Assembly (NCBI GenBank): GCA_000181795.3
Contig: CM012954.1
Location: 10,166,122 to 10,230,121, forward strand
Origin: Trichinella spiralis
Taxonomy: Eukaryota; Nematoda; Enoplea; Trichinellida; Trichinellidae
Reading direction: 5' to 3'
DNA length: 64,000 nucleotides
Below, piece after piece: positions 28,904 through 41,484 of the stretch. Position 1 is the stretch's first letter. Every line of letters begins with the position of its first letter. The notes under the pieces were generated by a model. The model was given only the letters and a program-made list of their open reading frames with translations, did no database searches and had not been told where the DNA came from. Position numbers and translations under genes: made by a program.

Positions 28904-31900
28904 TCATAAAGCTGGCTCTTCATTAGCCAAGCGAACAACGCCAACACCACCTCCAAGACGCCTGTAATTCATACTGCCTGCATGCAGCCAGTGATTAGTT
29001 TCTCGATCGTATAATTCAACAGTTTTTAAATATGTAGCACCATCAAATCCACCAACAGCAAACAGCTGATCATTAACAACAGCCAAACCAACCTATATCA
29101 AAACGTCACCTCAGAAGAAATGAAGATTGAACTTTTTCCACTGAACTGCTTATGCTTATGATTCAAAAGAAAAGAAAAGAAAAGGACAATAATTTGAAGA
29201 AGTGAATGAATATAATAATAGCCAAAACCCCTTTCTGTCGAATGGTATGATCAACTGAAGAAAATGGAAAAGAAGCAAAAAAAATAACACTTACTCCGGA
29301 TCGCCTGTTATTCATCGCTAACACCGGACTCCAAGTATTCGATTCCCAGTTGTATCGTTCTGCAGACGACAGCTCTGTCTGCTCATCCCGGCCCCCGACA
29401 GCATACAAAAAACCATTGTACACTGCACAACCATGGTGCTTGCGACGAGTGCCCATCGGAGCCACTGGATACCATTTGTTCACACGAGCATCATACCTTT
29501 CCACTAAAATGGGGGTAATTTTTAAAAATAAATAAACCAGCAAATATTAAAATGAGACAACAACAACAATAAACCAGTGTTCAAAGGAGAACTTCCATCC
29601 GATCCACCGACTGCATATAGGCAGCCTCCTAGAACAGAAACGGCTACTCCAAGTCGTCTAGTGTTCATTGGAGAAACTTTTGTCCAACGATTTGTATTTG
29701 GATCATATCTAAAAATGAAAAATCAAAAAGCATATGAAACATCAAATTTACAAGAAAAAATTACCTTTCTACAACATTCAAACAAGAAATACCATCTTGA
29801 CCACCAACTGCATATAAATATCCATCTAATACAGCAACGCCAACACTAGTACGGCAAGTGCTCGTTGGCGCTACATCACCCGACCACTGATTTGTATGAG
29901 GATCATAACTAAAATCATAGCCATATCAAATCAATATCAAAAGTTATTAGTCAGCACAGTTAGTTAGAGTTAGAGCTACATTGTTCAATTTTTTTCCATC
30001 ACTTCACATAATAATTATCATTATAATTTAAACTCGCGTTCATATTTCATTGCATTGCAGAGGTTGCAAAAAATACAATTTTCTTATAGTATGAAAAAAA
30101 TATATACATATAATTACCGTTCTATAGAATTGAGATATGATTGTCCGTCGTGTCCACCGACTGCATAGAGAAGGTCATTCAAAACGGCAACTCCAACACC
30201 ACAACGTCTTTTCGACATTGGACAGACGCACTTCCATTCGTTGGTACGAGGATCCAGTCTCTCGACACTAGCAATAGCATCACCGCTACACCATCCACCA
30301 ACTTTAACCAGTAATCAGTGTTAAGAAATAAATGGAATAAAAAAAAATAATAAGCATATTTTATACCTGCATAAAGTATTTCACCGTAAAGGACCAATTT
30401 TCGAGGCCGGGTTCGAGGACCTTGCATTCGAGGACGTTCGAGAGGTAGAAGAAGGTAATTTTTCGCCTCATCAACCAATTCACGGGCACTTTCGTCAGAT
30501 TTGACCAACAAATCTGAGCTAACAGTGCCGACCAAAAATTTCGCATTACAAAGTGGTAGACGTACATGTTCCAAAACTTGAGAAAGTAAATGACGTCGAT
30601 TTGTCAAATCATGACGCACCCAAGCCATCACCGCCTTGAATACCTGTTCCTCGGAACGTATGTTCAGTTCATCGCTTGAAATTATATCGATCAACTGATT
30701 AACCGGAAGCAGCATGAACTCTTCACTTTCCACAACCTTTTCAAATAATCGATCAAAATTAATGAATTAAAAATAATATCAGAAAAAATGGAAAAAATCT
30801 CACTTCTTGAAAATTGTGCTGTGTAAATCGGTCCGCAATTCTAAGCAAATCACGGCAAGCATGAGTATCTGCGAAGGCACGAATGCCTAAACAATTGCTC
30901 GGATCAAGTTGCTTTTTCAAAAAATCACAACAAACGTCTTGTATTTCTTGCATTTGCAACAGACAAGCAACCGGCAACAACGTTTGCACGTTGGATTCTT
31001 CGATGAAAATGCACGACGTGTAGCAAAAATTTACAAGCGCTTCCAAAGCGGTCTCGTCGACCCCTTGAATTGTCACTTCGCTTTGGCGACTTTCGGCCAT
31101 TTCCGAAGTGAACATCGCTCTGAAATATGGACTGCAAGCTGCCAAAATCAGTCGATGCGCAAAAATCTGCTTCGAACCGCAATGTATTACCACGTCGCAA
31201 AGTTCGCACATTCGTCGCAAACTTTGGGCCGCTTCCAAAAAAGCCCTCGGGTGCTTTTCTGATATATAATGCATCATTGAAATTGTAGCGGGTGCATTTT
31301 CACTCGACGTTGTTGGTGGACTAGTTACATTATTCCCAGATTCTGTGCCCACTACCTCCGCAGGAAGACTGAAAACAACAACACTTAATTGTACAACTTT
31401 CAATAATTATTTCAGAAAATATATCTTCAAATAAATAATAATAATAATAATAATGGTGAACAAAAAATTGCATTTAAAATCTACTATTTTATAATTAAAG
31501 CAACTGCTATCAGATAGCTGTGGCAAATTCAAAATTTTAATATAGTGCAAATCAAAACATCGTTTTCATCGTCATGCATTCACATATGAATGTTGCAGAG
31601 TGAGAAAAATTCAAAACAAAATATGTTGGCACTACAAAATTTGTTTTCCTATTCGAACAAATTCTTTTGTATTTTCAACTAACACGTCAAGGCCACAATC
31701 TTCAACGTATCAATACGGCTGCTATGACAAGCAGAATAAATAAATGTTTCTCAATTTTACATTCTCAACAAGCTTTACACAACATTAAAAATTGGAATCG
31801 GAATAGTCGATATTCAATTTGCATTATTAACTGCAATTTCAAAATTAAAAATAGTCAAACAAAGGCAAAACCAAGTTCTAGTTGTAAAATCACACTTTAG

Positions 31901-32147
31901 GACATTATTTAAAAATCTATTGAATTGTAACAATCAATTCATTTTCGGTATGTTTGCTTGATGTTGAATTAATTTAAATTAGTATCGACATTTGCATAGT
32001 GTTCAATGAACGCATGTCATTGAGAAAATGAACCACAAATTCATCTAACGCAGGCTTATAATTATAAAAGAAAACAATCTCGAAAACAGTAGCTGAACAA
32101 TAATAATGTGCAAAAAAAACTTACGCGTTCTTCCGGGGGGTGGTCAT
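28904..32147 (-). CDS. BTB-BACK-Kelch protein, KLHL20/Diablo orthologue
   Basis: Eight exons give 605 aa (human KLHL20 has about 609): 32125..32147, 30804..31368, 30367..30736, 30118..30301, 29765..29908, 29575..29708, 29295..29503, 28904..29092. The BTB domain (about 60-165) has [20 protein letters not shown] and [18 protein letters not shown]. The BACK domain has [20 protein letters not shown] and [20 protein letters not shown]. Six kelch repeats follow, starting [13 protein letters not shown] and ending [19 protein letters not shown]. Identity with KLHL20 looks high throughout. Family role: substrate adaptor of Cullin-3 ubiquitin ligases, with BTB binding Cul3 and the propeller binding the substrate. 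Exon 1 (MTTPRKNA) is joined across a 756-bp intron by frame and good splice sites; if wrong, [11 protein letters not shown] is an alternative start. Confidence 0.95.
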
Positions 32148-32997
32148 CTCCAAGAATTGCAAAATATAAAGTGAAAACAAATTTTATCATACAATTAAGA
32201 GTATTGACAGTGCAAACTTTGAAAATCAAGAAAATAAGCATACTGTAGTTTTGAAGATAAACATCTTTTGAATTTCATTTCACATTTAATATTTTTCTGT
32301 AACTGAAAATGATGAATCATTAATCAAATAATAAATAAACATTTCTTTTCCATAAATAATAGTGGTATAAATAAATAAAACAAACTGCATAACTGCATAG
32401 CAGAAAGAACTGGGACACGCAGTGTTTAACATGGTCCATTGACGATGTGCAAAATCACTGCTGTGCACAAGCGTATCGACGCATGAAACAAATTTTTCAT
32501 ATAATACAAATAATGTAAAAAGTAAATGATTTGTAAATAATGAACAAAACAAACAAACACAATTATTTTAACAAACGATATAACTTTTCACAATAATAAT
32601 AGATTGTTCAAGTGTTTTACTTTTTATTCGCGCAAAATATTATCCCTAAGTCATAGCATCAATGAAAAAGGAATTCATTTGAAAAGTAAAGTCAACGATT
32701 CAAATTATTAGTGAGTATACGTATGGAGTAAAGAAATAATGAATGCAACTACTTTAAATTTATAAACATTAACACGATTCCAGAATAAATGCATAATAAT
32801 TGTTTGAATCTTTGTTAAAATAATATACATGAAGTAGATCTTGTTGAAAGAGATGAACTTCAATTTTTATACGATCAGATAATGATTGTATATTTACAAT
32901 GAATGAATGAATGATGAACGTAATTAACAAAATTTATAAAATGTAAACGTAGCAGAAGGTTACGTTTAGATAAGTCTACAGAAAGAAAGTAACAGCA
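32148..32997. other. Intergenic upstream of KLHL20 and tRNA-Leu copy 1
   Basis: AT-rich; no gene recognised. Expected to contain the KLHL20 promoter (minus). Confidence 0.5.
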
Positions 32998-33080
32998 AGC
33001 ACGGTGGCCGAGTGGTTAAGGCGTTAGACTTAAGATCTAATGGACGTATGTCCGCGTGGGTTCGAACCCCACCCGTGCTA
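32998..33080 (+). tRNA. tRNA-Leu (anticodon TAA), copy 1
   Basis: An 83-nt cloverleaf including discriminator A. Acceptor AGCACGG pairs with CCGTGCT. The D arm is GCCGAGTGGTTAAGGC (A box) and the anticodon arm is TTAGA-CTTAAGA-TCTAA with anticodon TAA. A long variable arm typical of leucine tRNA follows, then the T arm GTGGG-TTCGAAC-CCCAC (B box). There is no intron and no encoded CCA. Confidence 0.97.
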
Positions 33081-33582
33081 GTGAATTTTCAACCTTTAAA
33101 TTTTTCAATTCTAAATGCAGTACATTAATGAGAATGAAAAATTCGTTGATACTGATTAAAAAAAAGTTAGTGTACGTCATTAAAAAAACAAACGCAGTAA
33201 TATGGCATTAATAAGCTAGGAATAAAGAAACTGAAAACACTTTATCATCGTTGACCAACGCCAAAATACATTGCATCCAATTACAAAACCGTTTTCATTG
33301 AAACTTACAAAATAAACAGATCTCAAAACTAACTTACGTATTCTAATTTGCATTTTCACTTTTTTAAAGTATTACGAATAAAACTTATATTTAAAAAATC
33401 ATTCACACAAAGTGTTATTCTGATCAATCAAGCTTAAAATGCCCATTAAAAATTGTAATGAAAAATTTTGTACAGATTTCTGTTCTATCAGCAATTTTTT
33501 AATAAAAATAAATCCACAATAAACTCAACCGTTACAATTTCGTATATTACATAGATTTTGTAAATGGTATACGGTAAAAGAC
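33081..33582. other. Spacer between the two tRNA-Leu genes
   Basis: About 500 bp of AT-rich DNA with no recognisable feature. It is not obviously duplicated, so the tRNA duplication involved little flanking sequence or is old. Confidence 0.6.
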
Positions 33583-33665
33583 AGCACGGTGGCCGAGTGG
33601 TTAAGGCGTTAGACTTAAGATCTAATGGACATATGTCCGCGTGGGTTCGAACCCCACCCGTGCTA
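33583..33665 (+). tRNA. tRNA-Leu (anticodon TAA), copy 2
   Basis: Identical to the copy at 32998-33080 except one variable-arm base (GGACATATGTCC instead of GGACGTATGTCC), which keeps the arm foldable. All paired arms and both internal promoter boxes are intact. Confidence 0.97.
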
Positions 33666-34795
33666 ATAATTATTAAAATACTTTGTCAACAATTTATTAA
33701 TTTAATTTATTAATCAAAAAAAATATTTTGAAATGAACAATAAACTAAAAAAATCTAAAAAGGAAATGCGCTCACTATTAATTTTGAAGCAACAAAAACA
33801 TGCTTAATATAATTTTAATAAATAAATTAGAATTATTTTTGCGGATTAACATTTTTCTATCCTTAAATCTTATCGACTAAAATCAAGTAAATGGATAAAA
33901 CAAACATTTGGAAAAATTAATTTTGCTGTTTTGTTTAAAATATGAAATATTATTATGAAAAAAAAACAAATAAACAATGAGCAATGCCAGATAAAAGGTA
34001 TGATAATAATAATAGCAGCATAGTAAAAGTAAAAAGCACTGCATATTTAAACACACACACACATATACATATATGTGAAGCTAAAAGTGGATAGAAATAG
34101 GAAAATATTCGTTCATGTTGACTCGCCTTCCGTTCCTAATTGCAGTACTCTATGCTTCTTTATTTTTCTTTATATATCTTTACTCTATTTGGCAAGAGTT
34201 TTCTTGCTAAAGCATTTTGCAAAGAGCAATCGAACGCATTGATCCGTAAGTATGTGCGTCAGCTTTTCAAATTCGTCTGCAAGATTAGTCGGTCAACGAT
34301 TGTCACTCGATCTCTTTAGCCAAAGGCTAACTACTATTATTAATACTGCTACCTCAAAAGAAGTAGAAGAAGAAGAACAACAACAAGAACAAAATACGGC
34401 TAACTACAAACATTTTGTATTTTTTACTGGATTAATATTACCAGTACTAAATAAAATACCAACTACTACTGGTTCAACATCACGGTTAGTAGTGATAATG
34501 TTTCTCCATTAATATATTTATTCAAGCTTTTTGGTGATGATGCTCAAAATTCTCTCGACCAATGTCATTAACCGATTGGCAACCAATCAACAACGTTACC
34601 AATAGTAAAAATTATGCTCAACAGAGGACGCGTCTGCAGTAAAACTAACGTCAACCAAGCAATAAGAAAATAATGACGGCTTGACAACACCCTTTCAGCA
34701 AGCCGGTCACATCGTGAGTAATAAAAGTATTAAAAAAACAAAATAAAATAAAAAATATATTATTATTATTATTATTAAATTTGAATACTGATCCA
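33666..34795. other. Neuroligin 5' region
   Basis: AT-rich, with an (ATT)n tract just upstream of the neuroligin ATG (about 34760-34776) and a plus-strand open frame at 34252-34512 rich in Glu/Gln codons. I treat it as 5' UTR or promoter; an upstream non-coding exon is possible. Confidence 0.4.
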
Positions 34796-36854
34796 ATGAC
34801 AATATTGATCACGTTGATTTATTATTCTTATTGCTGTTGGACGTTACTGTTGGAGATGAGCCAAGCAACTGTCGGCACGACAGCGTCGGATAAAAAAATT
34901 GTTCAAACAAGTTTTGGAAAATTACGCGGTCGTATTGTTCATCTGCATCAGTACGGCTTGCCTTCTGTGGAACAATACCTCGGGGTGCCTTATGGGACGT
35001 CGCCTACCGGAAGTCGACGTTTCATGATGCCTCAGACGGCCGCCAAATGGACCAACACAATTAAAGATGCTACACAACTTCCACCGAATTGTATTCAACT
35101 TTGGTCGAATAATAAAGCGCTGAAAAGTCATGCTCAAGGAAAAATAAAACGTTTCATGCCTATGTTGAAAAATCAACAAGAAGACTGCTTGTTCATGAAT
35201 TTCTACATCCCAACTTCATCTCAAAGTAAGTAATATAATAATTTTTCTATTAATAATATTATTACAAAAATATGCATATATACATATGAGTTTGGGTGTG
35301 TATGTGTTGGTTGATTAGTTGATTAGTGTGATGATGATGATGATGATGATTGTGGTGGTGGTGGTGGTGGTTCAATTTTGCTTTGTCAACGTCAATGCCT
35401 GGGTGCGAGACCCGGCAATTGAGAGAAATTGCAGCTGCGTCGATGTGATGACGTGAAGCGTCTCAAAATATGTAAGCTCATATTGAGCAGCCGTCAATCA
35501 CAACAACAACAACAACAACAAGATGGTTGCTTTGACTGGGAAAACTTTTCTCAGCTTACACGACGACGTTCAGCTCATGCTTGTCTGTCGTGTACTTTCA
35601 TATGTATTAATTTTTTTTTGAATTTTAAATAGAGATTAAAAAGAAAAATAAAATAATCAACACTGCATATATTCAACAGATTAATTTAAATGGGAGATTT
35701 TGAAAATTTTTAAAATAGACAATAAATGATGGCGGTGGTGATGAACGTTGGACAAACAATCGTTACCAATCACCACTTTAACGACGACCAAAAATTCGAC
35801 TCGTTAACCTCATTTCTCTCGGCTGTCAACACTTCTCGCCCTGGGAGAGTTGTTCCCTTTCTGCGGCTTCAATAAGCCACCCACGTGGATATTTAGAGTC
35901 CATTGAAAAATTACACTACTACCTCTGGGGGATGTGAAGAAATTCTTCATCCGGATCTCGTAAACCATGCTCACATTTTATTTTCATTTTACACAATTTC
36001 ACAAATTTGCATGAAATAAAGGAAATGAAAAAACAAAAAAGAAATTCTCTTTCAAAAATTAATCCCATACCAATACATACTGTTCATCATCATCACTATC
36101 ATTTATTATTTAGTATACATGTAACATTTTCTGTTAATAATTAATATGCACAATTTGGATCTGATAAATCAAACGGTGAACATTTATATTACTTCACTCT
36201 TTTTCATTCTCATTAATCAAAAATAAAATAAATTGAAAATTGCCTACATGAATATTCATTAAATTTTTCACCGCCTCGTTGAGTGATGATGATCAATAGC
36301 AAAGTGCTTTGTATTTTTATTTTGTAGAATGAAATTTTTAATTTCAACGGTCCCACCACTGAATTATCCAATCAATCTGCACAATTCAAATTATACATTC
36401 ATAAATATCTGTGCAATATGTAATACGAGTATATGTAAGTTTATAATTATGTTATTTATTAAACATGTGAATGTAATTTAAGTCAAAAAAAGAATTCCTT
36501 TTCAAAAGTAATTAGTGGTAATAATTTCAGTATAAAATGTTATCATTTTCTGTTTATTGGTTAACTTTTTGCAAGAAGATGGATAAGCACAACTGTCACA
36601 CTTGTTCAACGATGAAGTTGAAAGCAATTATTATTATAAGCTATGCTATAACAAAGTTTCCTCGACGAAACAACAAAATATTTTCATCGAATGATTCAAT
36701 TTACATATTTTTTGCTTTTGTTTTCCAGTATGATTATTATTTATCAAAAATGTATACATAAAATTCAGTTACACTATAACAAGAGAAAAAGTAAAAAGTA
36801 AACAAAAGCTTTATCAGAAAGAATATCACTTGAAATTCATCGTTGATCATCATT

Positions 36855-36886
<32 letters not shown>

Positions 36887-39800
36887 ATTAAACCAACACC
36901 ATAAGTAATTATGAGGAAATAAATAATAAAAGGAGAAAATATTTCAGAAATGAAAAGTCGAATAAAGCTTTTATGAGATGAAAATGAATATAAAAATTAC
37001 AAGTTGAAAAGTGAAAACCGATCAATTGCACCATTATTAAAGGCGCAGCGTTGCAAAGCAAGCAAGCATGATCAGTTTCAAGAATGATCAGTTTTCTCTT
37101 TTTATTCTCTCAACGTCTTTTGTTCAACTGTTGCTGCAAATTTTCACGCGAAAATAATTCTGAAAAGCTTACTGCACGTCAACTTTTAATCTAAGCAAAA
37201 CACCCACCAAATATCCATTAATTAAAGCAATTCAAAAAGTTACTAATAATCATGATTTATTAATTAATAATCACCAGTTTCTATAATAAATAATTCCTCC
37301 AATTAATTTTTCAACTTTTATTGAATTTGAATATGAAATTTTTTTCTGTTTGCGAATACTAATAAATAATGTTTGTTGAGGGAGATTTGTTAGATATGGT
37401 GGTTCCTCTATTTTCTGCGATTAGCGCTGCATAGCGGTTGATCGATTCTACAAGCCGCAATTAGATGCAGAATACCACCAATCTTCTTCACTAGCATTCT
37501 GTTAACCGACAACAATTTATTTGTGTGATGTGAAATAAAAATTTCAATTTTATCAATTTATCTCTTATAAATATATTAAAATTAATAATTGAAATTAATA
37601 CAAACCAAAAATAATGCACGCAGAAGAAGCAGATGTTGGTAGAGGGGGGAAATACGTTTTTTAAATAAATTTTATCGAAAAAGCCAATGACAAGAAAATT
37701 TCCCTCGAACAACTTATTCGAAGCAATCAATCTGTTATCAAATTTATCGCTGCACTGGGTTGCTGTTAATCGGATTACAAATGACCGTCAACGCTTTGAA
37801 GAGTTTTCCAATTGAAGAACAACAATTCATTTTAGCCTTTGATGACCAAAGAATCATTTCATTTCATTTCATATTCACTCTTTTCATTATTTACTTCACT
37901 TTACTGTGCTTTCTTTTTTTTGAAATTATCATATTATGTAAAATATTCAAAATAATTTAAAACAAACATTAAACTGCTTTGAATTATTCATTGATTTTTC
38001 GAAAAATCTTGCTATACTCAAATTTGCATCTTTCCACAAATAATATTAATTAAGATATATTATTTACACAACACAAAACTGGACAACACGCATGTACACA
38101 AATATATGTATATGCATATGCTTATAGAATCTGAGAAATTCACATGCATAATAGAAATAACTAATGATTGAATTGTCATATTTGTTGACGACAAATCAGA
38201 ACAGTCGCTATTTCATTTCAACTTTATAATTGAATACGACTATACACATCTGTTAACCTTTCTCTTATCCATTATGAATCATTGAAAATTATTGACTATT
38301 TTTTTTTTCAAAATTATTATTGTAAAATTTTAATTTTATCATCGAAATATTATCAGTATTAAATATTATTTTCATTCTTAATTTTTTGGCAATTCCATTG
38401 CAGAATGTTTATTACTTTTCCGTAAACTGAGTGTTGAAGTGAAAATGATTTTTTATTTAAAGTTCGAATCGAAATTTTCTTGTTCATGAAAAAATCGATT
38501 TAAATTAATAATTTTAAGTGAATCAAGATAGTTTCCACGTTGCAAAACATTTGCGGAGAAAAAATTGCATTGATTATGCAAATTGAGTGATCACCGCGTC
38601 AGAAAAATTAAATTTTCCAAGAAAATCTAATAACAATAATGATAATAATAATGGGGAATAAAAATGAAACATTCTTATCAGTCACGTTCTACTAATAGGT
38701 TGTTTTCGCAATTAACAAAAACATGAAAATAAAAAAAACATCAGATTAAATTGTAATAATGAAAATTTTTAGCTCATATGAACAAAAAATTTCCAGTATT
38801 GGTTTTAATACATGGAAATTCGTACAATTGGAATGCAGGCAATTTATACGATGCATCAGTACTCGCCGCGTACGGTGAAATTATTGTAGTGACCCTCAAC
38901 TACAGACTTGGAGCATTCGGTATGCAAATTTAAAAATAAAATTAATAAATATTCCCTTGTTTTTAATATTTTTCTTTACAAATTAGGATTTCTCAGCGCC
39001 GGTGAACCTTCTTGCAAAGGCAACTGGGCGCTCAGTGATATTGTCTGCGCTTTGGATGTGCTTCGAGCATTGATAGGGGATTTTGGTGGCGATTCCAAAG
39101 CGGTCACTTTGCTCGGCTGGGATACAGGAGCCGCGCTGGTCAATTTACTGATGACGTCACCAATATCCGCCCCGGTTGATTCGCGACTTTTCCAACGAGC
39201 TATACTGCTCGGCGGATCCGCGTTGAGCAGTTGGTCAACAGTAACCAATCCGGCAGATTATTTTTACAAATTTGCAGAAAATGTCGGCTGTCCAACATAC
39301 AAAACAAGTCCATTCACTCAGAAACAAGCACCAGTCCCAACTGATGTAAAATTTTAAATTGCACACTATTTTTGTTTAAATTAAACAATATATTAAGCGA
39401 CGATGTTTCAGGTTATTCTAGAATGTATGCGAGGAGAAAGTGTAGAAAATATTACACGCGCAGCTTCACTGTTGGATGCACCGACATTTTTATCAAACTT
39501 TGGGCCAGTTGTAGATGGAATTGTGGTCAACACTGATCCAGCTTACAATTTAGAACATCACGGAACACTTTTTCAAGAAATTGACCTGCTGGTTGGCATG
39601 ACAAAGCACGAAGCTTATGAACAATTACCTACAGACAAGTTACAATTCGGCTTGGATGTGAATAGCAGAGATGCAATTTACAGAACACTTGTACGTAATC
39701 GTTACGAATTTCACCGAACTGAAATATTCAACGCTATCAAAAGTGAATACAACGACTGGTATAATCCTGGCATGCATCCTATCACTTTACGCGATTCAGT

Positions 39801-41484
39801 ACTTGAAGCTCTGAGTGATGCACTCTATTTGGCACCTGCTACAAAAGTGACAAGACTGCACGCTCGAGGAAAAACGGTAACTTGCTTCGTTGTTCAATTT
39901 CCCTTTTCATACAAATAATTATTTATGCATTCAATGCATTAAATTATTCTCATTAAATCTATTTCACAGCCAGGAAACATGCAAACTGGCCACAAAGACG
40001 GTTCAAAACGAGGAAGTACATATTTCTACTTATTTTCACATGGAACAAGCGGTCGACCAAGATTTGGATTACGAGAATCCGTACACAACGAAGATCTGCC
40101 TTATATACTTGGTCAACCTTTGCTAAACAATCAACAACAATCCTTAACCGAATACAGTCCATTTGATTTTACCTTCAACAAACAAGAGCGGGTCTTAAGT
40201 GAAGTGATAATGCGCTATATTGCAAATTTCGTCAAAACTGGGTAAATTTTGAAATTATAATTTTGACTTTTTCTTAAATTATTATATTTATATTTAAAAA
40301 AAAATGTACTACCCATATAGAAATCCCAACGAAGTACAATGGAAAAGGATGCTTACAGACGACGTGAAATTCTTAGAAAAATTCAAAAATACATATTGGC
40401 CTGAATTCTACACTGATTCCAAGGAAAACTATTTTGAAATAAGTATTAAATTTTTTTTAAAAACGTTTAAAAAATGAAATTTCTTTTAATAAATAAAATT
40501 CGATTCAGAAGCAGAACCGAAAGTTGATTCATTCTATCGCGCTCATGAAGTTGCATTCTGGGACAATTTTTTGCCATCATTGGAAGAAAATGGAAAATCA
40601 GAATCAAATCCTGAACATCACTTATTACCCAGACATTTTGAAAAGAGCTCTTACTTTGGTATTGTAAAGCCTTACGGTAGTTCTGTGAAAATTCCATTTC
40701 CACCACCTCCACTTCCACCAACACCAATGCCAAAAGAGCTGACAACTTTGCTCCAGGTAAAAGTGGGCTTTGCCATTAATCGAAAACAAAAACAAACAAA
40801 TTGTTAATATTAAATTTTCAGCATCAACGAGCACTGCAAGGTACACCTCAGCCAAATTTGGTTAGCGATCAATCATCGCTGAATACAGGTGCCCCAAATG
40901 CATCTCTTTCCACCAATTACAGTACAATTTTGTCCGTTACAATTGCCGTCGGATGTGCCTTATTAATTTTGAACTTGCTCATCTTTGCTGGTATTTATCG
41001 ACAAAGGGAAAAACAAAAAAGAGCAAAAAGACAAGAAAACACCAGTTTGCTTATGCAGGAGACAAGTCCTTACGATCTAGCTGGTTCCTACGGTGGACTA
41101 GTAACCCCAGTTAACAGTGGTGCTCTGAGCCGTGATCAAGGTAGTACCGCTTATGGCGTCTCTTCGGTAGCAATGAACCCAACAAATGCATCACCAGTGA
41201 ATTCGCCGCCATTTCGAGATGGCGATTTATACGCTTATTCAAGACCATTCCAGCATTCACAGCAGACTCCAACAAACACCCAAGCATACGCTACAAGTGG
41301 ATCACATCAACTGATCGTTCCCAACGAAGAGGAAAGTTTGCTAAATCCCCAAATTCAACATGCACAACAACCAATTATCAGTCCTCTTTGTCCAAGACAC
41401 GGTAAAGCAGCTGCAGCGGCCGCTGCTGCTGCCGCCGCCGCTGCTGCTTCCGCCAAACCTCAGCTCGAAGAAATACAAGTGTAA
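34796..41484 (+). CDS. nlg-1: Neuroligin
   Basis: Eight exons give 901 aa: 34796..35225, 38773..38919, 38987..39345, 39412..39876, 39970..40241, 40321..40442, 40509..40756, 40822..41484. A signal peptide ([20 protein letters not shown]) leads into a cholinesterase-fold ectodomain: [73 protein letters not shown] and [14 protein letters not shown]. The nucleophile elbow is GWDTG instead of GxSxG, so there is no esterase serine, as in neuroligins. One transmembrane segment ([20 protein letters not shown], about 718-737) is followed by a cytoplasmic tail with a 14-residue Ala run and C-terminal EEIQV, a possible class II PDZ ligand. Role: postsynaptic adhesion, neurexin partner. Intron 1 is 3.5 kb. 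Upstream coding exons cannot be excluded. Confidence 0.93.
35226..38772 (+). other. Neuroligin intron 1 (3.5 kb)
   Basis: Bounded by A|GTAAGT and TTTTTAG|CTC. It contains triplet runs (TGA/GGT at 35330-35370, CAA near 35500, CAT at 36850-36887) and a less AT-rich patch at 35730-35960 with an unsupported 54-codon minus-strand frame. No nested gene is demonstrated. Confidence 0.6.
36850..36887. repeat. (CAT)n microsatellite
   Basis: About a dozen uninterrupted CAT/ATC triplets inside neuroligin intron 1. Confidence 0.9.
41407..41452 (+). repeat. GCN triplet tract encoding a poly-alanine run
   Basis: Mixed GCA/GCT/GCC codons encode 14 consecutive Ala near the neuroligin C-terminus. Codon mixing suggests selection for the peptide, or an old tract, rather than recent slippage. 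Confidence 0.8.

Noticed and set aside
35740-35960. 54-codon minus-strand frame ([19 protein letters not shown]...) in neuroligin intron 1
   Set aside because: Slightly GC-richer patch but no splice partners, signal peptide or family match.
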